This document shows, piece by piece, positions 11,322 to 21,517 of a DNA stretch of 64,000 nt. The notes beneath the pieces are model-generated. The model made no database searches, had not been told where the DNA came from, and was given only the letters and a program-made list of their open reading frames with translations. Both the position numbers and the translations under genes were made by a program. Source of the DNA: Acorus gramineus (Eukaryota > Streptophyta > Magnoliopsida > Acorales > Acoraceae); the NCBI GenBank assembly GCA_030737835.1, contig JAUJYN010000020.1:682001-746000 (forward strand). The letters are read 5' to 3'. Positions within the stretch are counted from its first letter, which is position 1. Each line of letters opens with the position of its first letter.

Positions 11322-11833
11322 TGTCACGCCCAAGAGCGGCCGTCCCCGATACGTGGAAAATATATATAATATCAGCAGTCTATACAGGAGATAAATAAAA
11401 TACTCTAAACAACATCGAAAATGACAACACAGACTATAATGTAGCTGACATAATATATATACATATAGCGGAAGCTTAAACGACTGAGTCTGTAATTCAA
11501 AGACATATTACAGACCCGAATACATAATCAACTGTCCTGTGAGAGCCAATATAAACAATGACATCCAAATACAAGTGTGTGCCCAAGCACGGATAACAAT
11601 ACATACAATCAAGAAGGGGATGCTGATGGCCTCTTACTCGCAGAACCCAAAACGTGACGCTGCTCCGCTACTGCTGTGATGCCTCGGGGAGCTCCTCCTT
11701 CAGATCCGACTCAGATACAACTGGAGGAAAATAATATGCGAGGGGTGAGCCACACGCTCAGTGAATGGCACAATCTATGCAACACAACTCATATTAACCT
11801 TAAATAATTAAACAGGAGTAACTACACAAGTTA

Positions 11834-11858
11834 GTGGGTCGTAACATCGCCGACCCAC
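11834..11858 (-). other. LTR stem-loop, arms GTGGGTCG and CGACCCAC
   Basis: Eight-base perfect arms around the nine-base loop GCGATGTTA (minus-strand reading). It is preceded, in LTR sense, by a GGGT/GAGGGT-rich run. Confidence 0.6.
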
Positions 11859-12552
11859 CCCACCCTCACCCTTACCCTTTAAGGGGGTGACATGGGCCTT
11901 TTGGGGTAGACTAGACTGCTCTCCACCCTTGGTCCACCCGGTAGCCTCTCCCACACTCCGTAGCCTCTACCTGGTATACTCCCACGATCAGCACTGTCCG
12001 ACGCATCGGAGGTACCTACAGATGGGAGCCCTCTGTCAGGTCAGCTTTCCAACGCCGGGGAGTCCCTACTCGGATCCAACGAAAGGGAGAAGACAGCCTA
12101 CTCACACGGATACAATCCTCTTGGATCCGTCGACAACGATTTGTAACACTACTAATGTCATGAATTCTCAAGAATTCCTCCAGGGTGCATAACTAAGATG
12201 CGGGAAAACATATATTATAACAACAAGGTTATAATATTCTCTAAGGCATGCTTATAACAATATGCTCTCATTTTGATTTAATTAAATTAAACTAAATGGG
12301 AAATATGCATAGATCGGGGCTTTCCAATCAAGGGACATGGTGTCTAGGCATGTATGGGCCTCTATACATGATATATGAGTGCATATCCCTAGCATACAAG
12401 GTCTAATGTGGCATGGTTACATCATATTAATCATGCATTGCATAGTTTTTCATTTATCACAAGTTAATATACAATTATGGTGTCCCAGGGGAGGGCAATG
12501 CACGCCTACGTGCATCGAACGCCTCCCTACTGGGTTGGATTGACCTACTCAC

Positions 12553-12588
12553 CGAAACCGGGGTCGTTGCGTGATCGTCCGTCAAGAT
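12553..12588 (-). other. Candidate 36-nt LTR microexon
   Basis: On the minus strand CTTGTAG precedes it and GTGAGT follows. The acceptor is altered from the usual TTGCAG but still ends in AG. Length is 36 nt, as in the partner LTR. Confidence 0.6.
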
Positions 12589-13956
12589 CTACAAGACATG
12601 GGCATTCAATATGGTGAGTAAACTACACAAATACATAAGAAATTTACTAGAAATACCCAATACTCGGACAAGCATGCATACGGACCCGCACGCATGCGAG
12701 CACGCGCGTACGCACGCGAGTCCGAGTGCCCCGACACCCACCCGAACCCTCGGGCAGCCACACGCATGGCCCCCCGCACGAGCACGCACGCATGGCCCCC
12801 CGCACGCGCACGCACGAATGCGCCCCAGCGCCCCTGGCGCACTGTCGCGCCCCTGCCCGCGCGCCCAGACGCGCTGCCGCGCTTGCGCGCACTCTCGCGC
12901 CGCCCGCGCGCACCGCGCGTCCAGCCCAGTGCGTACCCACGTGCATTGCGCCCCCGCGCGAGCGCCCGCGCGTCTGCGCGTACGCCAGCGCGCCCGTCTG
13001 CGCGCGCCAGCGCCTGACTGCGCGTGTAGACGCGCGCGCCCGAGCCCCTTCCACCCCCTCCTCAGCCCACCCCCACCCCCTACCACCTATGCAAAGCATG
13101 CATAACCACTTAAACACCCTAATCAATCATCTAAACAAGCTAAGGGAGGAGGAAGACTTACCAACAAGGAGGGGAAGGAAAAGGGAGTAAGCTCGGGTGC
13201 CCTTTGCGCACCAAACCACCTCTTTCGCCACCACCAACACCACCACCTCCTCAGCCACTCTCAAGCCCCAAAAATGGCTGAAAACAGGGGGTGGGGGAAG
13301 CCATGAGAGGGAGGTAGAGAAAGGGAAATCAAAACAAATACCATACAAAGGTAGATCACACACATACCTTTCTTTTTCCCTTCTAGGGTTTTCTTTTTCT
13401 TCTCCTTCTACTACCTCTAATGGAGCAAAGAAAGAAGAGGGAGTGAGTGATGGATTTGTGAGTGAGAGAGAGAGAGAGATGGGGAAGAGAAGAGGAGAGA
13501 AGGGGGGAACGCCTACTAATAGGGCCACACACACACACACACACACTCACACACTTGGAACAATTAGGGTTGGTGGGGCTTGACTTTGAGTCAACCCAAC
13601 CACACAAAAAAACAAAAGTATTTGACCAAGTCAATGGTCAAATTTGACTTGGTCCAAGTCTTCTTTGACTTGGTCAAGTTCCCCCCCTTTGACATTCCCA
13701 CTCGGTCAAAACCTGGATACGATTCGGAACTGCAAAATTCTGAAACGTTACCGGAATTCGATGAAATTTTCGTGAGTGGTTCGAAATGGCACCAGGACAC
13801 ATAATGTGCAGTTAGATTTTCAATCGGAGTTCTCGAACTCATGAAGATAGCTAAAAGTTCAAAATTTTCGCGGTTCCGATCAAAAAAAAAAAAATTGGAA
13901 AACTGCCAGAAATGTCCCAAGGTGACCAACAGGCTAAAAGTGACACATATATAACA

Positions 13957-13971
13957 TTCTTCCCCCCTTAG
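13957..13971 (-). other. Polypurine tract of the full-length element
   Basis: On the minus strand TAAGGGGGGAAGAA directly precedes the 3' LTR start at 13956. Confidence 0.85.
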
Positions 13972-14004
13972 GAAATTTTGTCCACAAAATTAATACAAAA
14001 ACAT

Positions 14005-15435
14005 CTAGGAAGGGAAAAGATGCGGATATGCGCCACGCATGGCGTCCTCGCGCTCCCAAGTGGCCTCGGCACCAGAACGGTGCTGCCATCGCACCTTAAC
14101 CAGCTGGACGGTCTTGGTGCGGAGCCTCTTCTCGCGTCGGTCCAGGATCTCGATCGGCTGCTCCACGAATGACAAGTCCGGCTCAAAGACGAGCGGCTCG
14201 AACGGAATAACGTGAGCAGGATCGTGGACGTAACGCCTCAGCTGCGAGACATGGAAGACGTCATGGGCTTGAGCCAACTGTGGGGGCAGGGCTATGCGAT
14301 AGGCCACCTCTCCAATCCGCTCGAGGATGAGGAACGGCCCAATGAAACGCGGACTCAGCTTGCCCCGCACACCGAAATGGAAGATGCCTTCGTCGGGGAC
14401 ACCTTCAGGAAAACATGGTCACCAACCTCGAAGGTGAGCTCACGGCGACGACGATCGGCGTAGCTCTTCTGACGGCTCTGAGCGACTCGGATACGCTCAC
14501 GAATCGTCTTGACCATCTCTGAGGTCTGGTGGATGATCTCTGGTCCCTCCAACTGGCGCTCTCCGACCTCGTCCCAACACAAGGGGGACCTGCAGCTGCG
14601 GCCATAGAGCGCTTCATATGGTGCCATCTGAATACTCGAGTGGTAGCTGTTGTTGTAGGCAAACTCCACCAACAGAAGATGCCTCTCCCAACTGCCCCCA
14701 AAGTCGAGAACGCAAGCTCGCAGCATGTCCTCCAGGGTCTGAATCGTCCTCTCTGACTGGCCGTCCGTCTGCGGATGAAATGCTGTACTGAAGTGGAGGT
14801 TCGTACCAAGGGCGTGCTGAAGGCTACGCCAGAACCTCGAAGTAAATCTCGCGTCTCTATCAGAAATGATGCTGATGGGAGTGCCATGGAGACGAACAAT
14901 CTCGGAGACAAACAACTGCGCCAGGGTGTCCAGAGAATCGGTGAGTCGAATGGGGAGGAAATGAGCGGACTTAGTCAGTCGGTCGACGATTACCCAGATG
15001 GCATCGCGACCCGAACGTGACCTCGGCAAGCCCAAAACGAAGTCCATGGTGATCTGCTCCCACTTCCACTGAGGAATCTCAATGGACTGCAACTTCCCCG
15101 CAGGACGCTGATGTTCCGACTTCACCTGCTGGCATACCAAGCAACGGGCAACGAAACGGCCAATATCCGCCTTCATCCCGCGCCACCAGTAGCCACAACG
15201 AAGGCCCCTGTACATCTTCATGCCACCAGGATGCACTGTGTACCTCGAACGATGGGCCTCGTCCAAGATCTTCTGCTTCAACTCTGCGTCGTCAGGAATG
15301 CATACTCGACCTCTGAACCGCAGGATTCCGTCCTCGCGAATCTGGTAGTCCGGACACTCGCCCCGGGCGACGCCTTCAGAGAGGACTAGAAAGTGAGGAT
15401 CCTGCCCTGAGCCGTGCGGATCTCATCGAGAAGAA
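14005..15435 (-). pseudogene. Integrase with chromodomain-like C-terminus (pol, 3' part)
   Basis: From high to low coordinate: zinc-binding [11 protein letters not shown] and [16 protein letters not shown]; catalytic core with D in [20 protein letters not shown] in ISDRDARF and E in [33 protein letters not shown]; the post-core segment [20 protein letters not shown]; and then, after a one-base deletion near 14386 shifts the frame, GPFLILERIGEVAYRIALPP, VHDPAHVIPFEP and the tail VEQPIEILDRREKRLRTKT with ATWEREDAM. That tail is typical of chromovirus chromodomain-like ends. The enzyme would insert element cDNA into chromosomes. Another one-base loss near 15400 separates it from RT-RNase H. All DDE residues remain, but the frame is broken. 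Confidence 0.9.
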
Positions 15436-15447
15436 CGGGCTGCACCA

Positions 15448-16677
15448 CTAGTTTGCCAAAAAGCCACCCGCAGGTGTCTCTCGAACGCTGATCCAGCAAG
15501 CGGCCTCCTCCAGAAGCCTCCAACGACGTACAACCAAGTGGGCGGCCATGCCCAAGGGTTGCCTGCTGAGAGCATCGGCCAAGACATTCACCTTACCCGG
15601 ATGGTAAGCGATGTCACAATCATAGTCCTTCAGGAACTCGACCCAACGTCTCTGACGCATGTTGAGCTCCGGCTGGGACTGCAAAGTCAAGCTCTTGTGA
15701 TCAGTGAAGAGCTCGAACTCCTCGCCATAGAGGTAGTGCCTCCACATCTTCAGCGCAAAGATGATCGCTGCTAACTCTAAATCGTGGGTGGGGTAATTCT
15801 GCTCATGGGGCTTCAACTGACGTGACGCGTAAGCCACAACCTTACCGTACTGCATCAGGACGCAACCCACACCCAGCCGCGATGCATCGGAGTAGACTGC
15901 GAATCCACCACTCCCAGACAGAATGGTAAGAACTAGCGCTGAGGTGAGCCTTCGCTTCAACTCCAGGCAGCTCTCCTCGCAAGATGGGGACCACTCGAAC
16001 CGGACATCCTTCCGAGTGAGGCGGGTCAGAGGAACAGCTATCTTCGAGAAACCCTCGACAAACCTCCGATAATAACCCGCCAAACCCAGGAAGCTCTGAA
16101 TCTCTGTGGGGTTCGACGGTCGACGCCAATTCGACACGGCGAGCGTCTTGTCCGGGTCCACAGATATACCCTCGCCAGAAATCACGTGGCCTAGAAAGGC
16201 CATACGCTCCAACCAAAACTCGCACTTACTGAACTTGGCGAACAACTGATGTCGGGCCAAAGTCTCCAAGACAGTGCGGAGATGGTCAGCGTGCTCCTCA
16301 AGACTCCTCGAGTACACCAGAATATCATCGATGAAGACTACTACGAAGGAGTCGAGGAAGGGCCGAAACACCCGGTTCATCAAATCCATGAAGGCTGCCA
16401 GCGCATTCGTCAACCCAAACGGCAGTACTCGGAACTCGTAGTGCCCATAACGGGTACGAAAGGCCGTCTTCGGAATATCTGACTCCCGGATCTTCAGCTG
16501 ATAGTAGCCCGAACGGAGATCGATCTTAGAAAAGACACGCGCTCCCTGGAGCTGGTCAAACAGATCGTCAATCCGTGGCAAGGGGTACTTGTTCTTCACG
16601 GTCCGCTTGTTCAGCTGCCTGTAATCAATACAAAGACGCAGCGAACCGTCCTTCTTCTGAACGAACAAAACAGGGGC
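15448..16677 (-). pseudogene. Reverse transcriptase - RNase H (pol, middle part)
   Basis: One long open stretch on the minus strand. The RT part shows [55 protein letters not shown] and the catalytic FIDD in [15 protein letters not shown] (about 16320-16345), followed by [15 protein letters not shown]. The RNase H part shows [31 protein letters not shown] and FTDHKSL, then [18 protein letters not shown], the usual end of gypsy RNase H. A TGG-to-TGA change (about 16680) cuts it from protease, and a one-base loss near 15455 ends the frame at GGFLAN. The active-site residues appear intact. Confidence 0.93.
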
Positions 16678-17600
16678 TCCTCACGGAGAAACACTCGAAC
16701 GTGCGAAGCCCTTCTCGAGCAACTCCTCCAACTGCTCCTTGAGCAACTTCAGCTCTGCTGGGGCCATCTGGTACGGAGCTCTCAAAATCAGCTCGGTCCC
16801 CGAAATTAGATTAATCTCAAACTCGATCGCGCGATCCGGCGGTAATCCTGGAAGATCATCGGGGAAAACCTCCGAATATTCTGCCACGACCGGAGTCTGA
16901 CTGATATCTGCCCGTAGTGGTGCATCCTCCTCAGCAATATACGCCAGAAAGCCCTCACATCCTCCCTGAAGGAGTCTCCATGCCTGGATAGATGACACGA
17001 ACCCCAAAGGGGCTATGTCCCGATCGCCCATGAACTGGAAAGATCTCCGACCTGGAAGGTGGAAAGACACCGACTTCACAAAACAGTCGATGCTGGCGTG
17101 ACTAGCTGAGAGCCAATCCATTCCCAGGATGGCATCGAAGTCCGTCATGGCGAGCTCTACCAACTCTACTGGAAACTCATGCTCCGCAATCGCCACGGTA
17201 CACCCTCGGTAAACAGAACGGAGGAGAATACGGTCTCCGACGGGCAATGATATCTCCAGCATAACATCAAGAGGGGCGGACACCACGCCCATCCGTCTCG
17301 CAAAAACGGGAGACACGAACGAGTGCGTGGCTCCGGAATCAAATAACACATATGCAGGGAGCTGGGAGATCAAAACAATACCTCGGACCACGCTACCCGA
17401 AGCCTGCGCCTCCTCGGCTGAAAGTGCTGCAACTCGACCCTGAACAAGCTGCGGCTGAGGAGCAGGGGCACGCCTCGCAGGCTGCACTGGCTGCCTCCTC
17501 TGGTCAACTCGGCCACCCTGTGGCTGCTGCTGCTGCTGACGCTGTGGCTGCTGCTGCTGCTGTAGCTGAACACGGGGTTGGCCAGCATCAGGTCAATTAT
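16678..17600 (-). pseudogene. Aspartic protease and protease-RT linker (pol, 5' part)
   Basis: The minus-strand frame 17487-16681 carries the protease active-site motif LFDSGATHSFVS and the conserved flap/ILGMDWLS region, then the linker EYSEVFPDDLPGLPPDRAIE leading to RT (KLLKEQLEELLEKGF). The protease would cut the gag-pol polyprotein. Upstream, about 17590-17490 encodes a glutamine-rich linker (QLQQQQQPQRQ) joined to the gag zinc knuckle. The frame stops at SVSP-stop, where relatives have Trp. Confidence 0.9.
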
Positions 17601-18772
17601 ATAAAATATGCCTGACGCACTGACAATGGTAACAGCGCGATCTCCGGTCGCCTGGCCTGAACTGGTACTGCCGCAATGGGTGCTGGACCTCGCACTGGCA
17701 CCACATCGACTGGAGTAGCGGCGGCCGCTGACTGATCAAAGCGGGGCCGCTTCTTCTTGCGATGTCCCTGGTCCTGGCTCCTGGGGGGCCTCTAGTCTGC
17801 AGAAGGGGTTGGAACCCCCAAAGGGACCCCAAGGTCTCGCTCGACTGTCTTCGCACGAGACACCAAGTCTGAGTACCTCGTGAACGCCTATGAGGTGACA
17901 TGCACCCGGATGGTGCTAATGAGACCCATCTCGAAATGACGGCATCGCGTCTCCTCATCCATCACCAAGGCGGGGGCGAACCGGGAAAGCCTCGTGAAAC
18001 GTGTGGAGTAGTCAGTGACTGACATGGAGCCCTGCGTCAGCTGCTCGAACTCTCGCATCACGATCTGGCGTGTCGAAAACGGGAAGTACTCCTCTAGAAA
18101 GTACCTCCGGAACCCAGCCCATAGAAGTCGCTCCACTCCCTCGGGGATGTCCACCGATCGGGTAGCCCACCAGTCGGCGGCGCTACCCTTCAACATGAAG
18201 GTGGCCAGTGAGACACGCTGGCGGTCGGTGCAGTGCATGGTCGAGAAGATCTTGTCTACCTCCATCAACCAACGCTTAGGGGCAAGGGGGTCCGCCGTCT
18301 GGCCATGGAACTCGGGAGGGTGGAGCTTCAGAAAGGCAGTGAGGCCGCTCTGATGCACTCGTGCCGCAGCCTCTAGCTCCACCTCCCTCTCCAGGGGATC
18401 CTGAACTCCCACCACCAGAATCACCACTGGGACAGGGGGTACCTCGGGCACCACCGGGACAGGGGGTACCTCGGGCACCACGGATGGATCTGCCACCAAG
18501 GGGACCTGTGGAGCTACCTCGCGGGCCACCCGCAGCACCTGGATCACTCGTGCCTGCTTAGCTAACGCCCTAGTCTGGGCCTCCAGTGCCCTAGTCTGAG
18601 TCTCCACTAGATCTGCGATACGAGCGTAAGCACGCTCCCATGCAGGAGGCTCCTGTGCCGGTCCTGGCCCCATAGCCGAGGACCCTCCAGTAGACTCCTC
18701 GCCTCTGGTAGGTTCGGAAACCTCCAAGGGCCGAGGGGGACCACGTCCACGCGTTCCTCTACGAGGAGGCAT
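17601..18772 (-). pseudogene. gag (capsid and zinc knuckle)
   Basis: It starts at the ATG at 18772 with MPPRRGTRGRGPPRP and runs open to 17888. The retrotransposon gag domain includes RWLMEVDKIFSTM, FMLKGSAADWWATRS, FLEEYFPFSTRQ and EFEQLTQGSMSVTDYSTRF. An in-frame TAG follows RVHVTS near 17885; the homology continues as AFTRYSDLVSRAKTVERDLG, then shifts frame. The zinc knuckle is damaged: CYHCQCVRHILYN-stop, where the intact pattern (copy at 31103) is CYHCQRVGHILYNC, so the glycine and the last cysteine are lost. Gag forms the virus-like particle. CTTAGG with AG at 18783-18782 precedes the start, as in other copies. Confidence 0.92.
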
Positions 18773-18868
18773 ATCAGCAACCTAAGAAAACAGACACTAG
18801 GATCAGAATACTCATATAGAAATCCTAGGACTCATCTCTAAGAAAACAATTGGCTCTGACAGGACCAG

Positions 18869-18880
18869 GCTCTGATACCA
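18869..18880 (-). other. Primer binding site, initiator tRNA-Met type
   Basis: On the minus strand TGGTATCAGAGC starts five bases after the 5' LTR end at 18886. Confidence 0.93.
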
Positions 18881-18885
18881 ACTTT

Positions 18886-21512
18886 TGTCACACCCCAGGG
18901 TAGTCGTCCCCGATACGTGGCAAATATATATAATATCAGCAGTCTATACAGGAGATCAATAAAATACTCTAAACAACATCGAAAATGACAACACAGACAA
19001 TAATGTAGCTGACATAATATATACATATAGCGGAAGCTTAAACGACTGAGTCTGTAATTCAAAGACATATTACAGACCCGAATACATAATCAACTGTCCT
19101 GTGAGAGCCAATATAAACAATGACATCCAAATACAAGTGTGTGCCCAAGCACGGATAACAATACATACAATCAAGAAGGGGATGCTGATGGCCTCTCACT
19201 CGTAGAACCCAAAACGTGACGCTGCTCCGCTACTGCTGTGATGCCTCGGGGAGCTCCTCCTTCAGATCCGACTCAGATACAACTGGAGGAAAAGAATATG
19301 CGAGGGGTGAGACACACGCTCAGTGAATGGCACAATCTATGCAACACAACTCATATTAACCTTAAATAATTATAGTCCCTAAACGGGAGTAACTACACAA
19401 GTTAGTGGGTTGTAACATCGCCGAACCACCCCACCCTCACCCTTACCCTTTAAGGGGGTGACATGGGCCTTTTGGGGCAGACTAGACCGCTCTCCACCCT
19501 TGATCCACCTGGTAGCCTCTCCCACACTCCGTAGCCTCTACCTGGTATACTCCCACGATCAACACTGTCTGACGCATCGGAGGTACCTACAGATGGGAGC
19601 CCTCTGTCAGGTCAGCTTTCCAACGCCGGGGAGTCCCTACTCAGATCCAACCAAAGGGAGAAGACAGCCTACTCACATGGATACGATCCTCTTGGATCCG
19701 TCGACAATGATTTGTAACACTACTAATGTCATGAATTCTCAAGAATTCCTCCATGGTGAATAACTAAGATGCGGGGAAACATATATTATAACAACAAGGT
19801 TATAATATTCTCTAAGGCATGCTTATAACAATATGCTCTCTATTTGATTGAATTAAATTAAACTAAATGGGAAACATGCATAGATCGGGGATTTCCAATC
19901 AAGGGAAATGGTGTCTAGGCATGTATGGGCCTCTATACATGATATATGAGTGCATATCCCTAGCATACAAGGTCTAATGTGGCATGGTTACATCATATTA
20001 ATCATGCATTGCATAGTTTTTCATTTATCACAAGTTAATATACAATTATGGTGCCCCAGGGGAGGGCAATGCACGCCTACGTGCATCGAACGCCTCCCTA
20101 CTGGGTTGGATTGACCCACTCACCGAAACCCGGGTCGTTGCGTGACTGTCTGTCAAGATCTGCAAGACATGGGCATTCAATATGGTGAGTAAACTACACA
20201 AATACATAAGAAATTTACTAGAAATACCCAATACTCGGACAAGCATGCATACGGACCCGTACGCATGCGAGCACGCACGTACGCATGCGAGTTCGAGTGC
20301 CCCGACACCCACCCGAACCCTCGGGCAGCCACACGCATGGCCCCCAGCACGCGCGCGCACGAATGCGCACAGACGCATGGGCCCCAGCGCCCCTGGCGCA
20401 CTGCCGCGCCCCTGCCTACGCGCACAGACGCGCTGCCGCGCATGCGCGCACGCTTGCGCGGGCCCGCGCGCACCGCGCCTCCAGCCCAGCGCGTACTAGC
20501 GCGCACTGCGCCCCCGCGCAGCACCCCGCGCGCACGCCCGCTAGCGCGCCCGTCTGCGCGCGCCAGCGCCCATCTGCACGTGCAGACGCGCGCGCACGCG
20601 CTCGGATTTCTCGGTGCACGCGCCCGAGCCCCTTCCACCTCCTCCTCAGCCAACCCACACCCCCTGCCACCTATGCAAAGCATGCATAACCAATTAAACA
20701 CCCTAATCAATCATCTAAACAAGCTAAGGGAGGAGGAAGACTTACCAACAAGGAGGGGAAGGAAAAGGGAGGAAGCTCGGGTGCCCTTTGCGCACCAAAC
20801 CACCTCTTTCGCCACCACCAACACCACCACCTCCTCAGCCACTCTCAAGCCCCAAAAATGGCTGAAAACAGGGGTGGGGGAAGCCATGAGAGGGAGGTAG
20901 AGAAAGGGAAATCAAAACAAATACCATACAAAGGTAGATCACACACATACCTTTCTTTTTCCCTTCTAGGGTTTTCTTTTTCTTCTCCTTCTACTACCTC
21001 TAATGGAAGAAACAAAGAAGAGAAGATGAGTGATGGAGTGTGTGAGAGGGAGAGTGAGATGGGGAAGAGAAGGGGGCGCCCACAAATAGGGCCACACACA
21101 CACTCACACACTTTGAACAATTAGGGTTGGTGGGGCTTGACTTTGAGTCAACCCAACCACACAAAAAAACAAAAGTATTTGACCAAGTCAATGGTCAAAT
21201 TTGACTTGGTCCAAGTCTTCTTTGACTTGGTCAAGTCCCTCCTTTGACATTCCCACTCTATCAAAACCGGATACGATTCAGAACTGTCAAATTCAGAAAT
21301 GTTATCGGAATTCGATGAAATTTTCGTGAGTGGTTCAAAATGGCACCAGGACACATAATGTGCTGTTAGATTTTCAATCGAAGTTCTCAAACTCATGAAG
21401 ATAGTAAAAAGTCTGAAATTTTAGCGGTTTCGATCGAAAAAAGAAAAATTTGGAAAACTGCCAGAAATGTCCCAAAGGTGACCAAAAGGCTAAAAGTGAC
21501 ACATATATAACA
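18886..21512 (-). repeat. 5' LTR of the full-length element
   Basis: On the minus strand it runs from TGTTATATATGTGTCAC at 21512 to GGGGTGTGACA at 18886. It repeats the parts of the 3' LTR: conserved U3-type block (about 21303-21320), donor GTAAGT (20745-20740), GC-rich tract (about 20625-20230) and a 36-nt candidate microexon (20159-20124). The stem-loop near 19406-19430 is partly unpaired by substitutions. Confidence 0.93.
20124..20159 (-). other. Candidate 36-nt LTR microexon
   Basis: Minus-strand TGTCTTGCAG precedes and GTGAGTGGG follows. A CTCAC branch-like box lies about 30 bases upstream of the AG. Confidence 0.65.
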
Positions 21513-21517
21513 GTTGT
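21513..21517 (+). repeat. Target site duplication GTTGT (right)
   Basis: Exact copy of 11317-11321, directly after the terminal ATAACA at 21512. Confidence 0.93.

Larger units (their letters stand above)
11322..13956 (-). repeat. 3' LTR of the full-length element
   Basis: Read on the minus strand it opens TGTTATATATGTGTCAC at 13956 and ends GGGCGTGACA at 11322. It contains, from its 5' end, the CATCGAATTCCGGTAACG block (about 13750-13767), a GT/CA run near 13530-13550, donor GTAAGT (13161-13156), a GC-rich tract (about 13035-12660), a 36-nt candidate microexon (12588-12553) and the stem-loop at 11858-11834. Confidence 0.93.
11322..21512 (-). mobile_element. Full-length Tekay/Del-like Ty3/gypsy retrotransposon, 10.2 kb
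   Basis: On the minus strand the order is 5' LTR (21512-18886), PBS (18880-18869), gag (from 18772), protease, RT-RNase H, integrase with chromodomain-like tail, PPT (13971-13957) and 3' LTR (13956-11322). Five-bp duplications GTTGT flank it. The LTRs are 2635 and 2627 bp and clearly related but differ by substitutions and small indels, so insertion is not very recent. At least three internal stop codons and several one-base frameshifts leave no complete polyprotein. It is the only element here with both LTRs, PBS, PPT, all domains and a TSD. Domain order PR-RT-RH-INT identifies Ty3/gypsy; the tail and the MPPRR gag suggest Tekay/Del. Confidence 0.95.

Noticed and set aside
17593-17958. Minus ORF of 121 codons as a separate gene
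   Set aside because: It is frame-shifted gag ending at the broken zinc knuckle of the full-length element.
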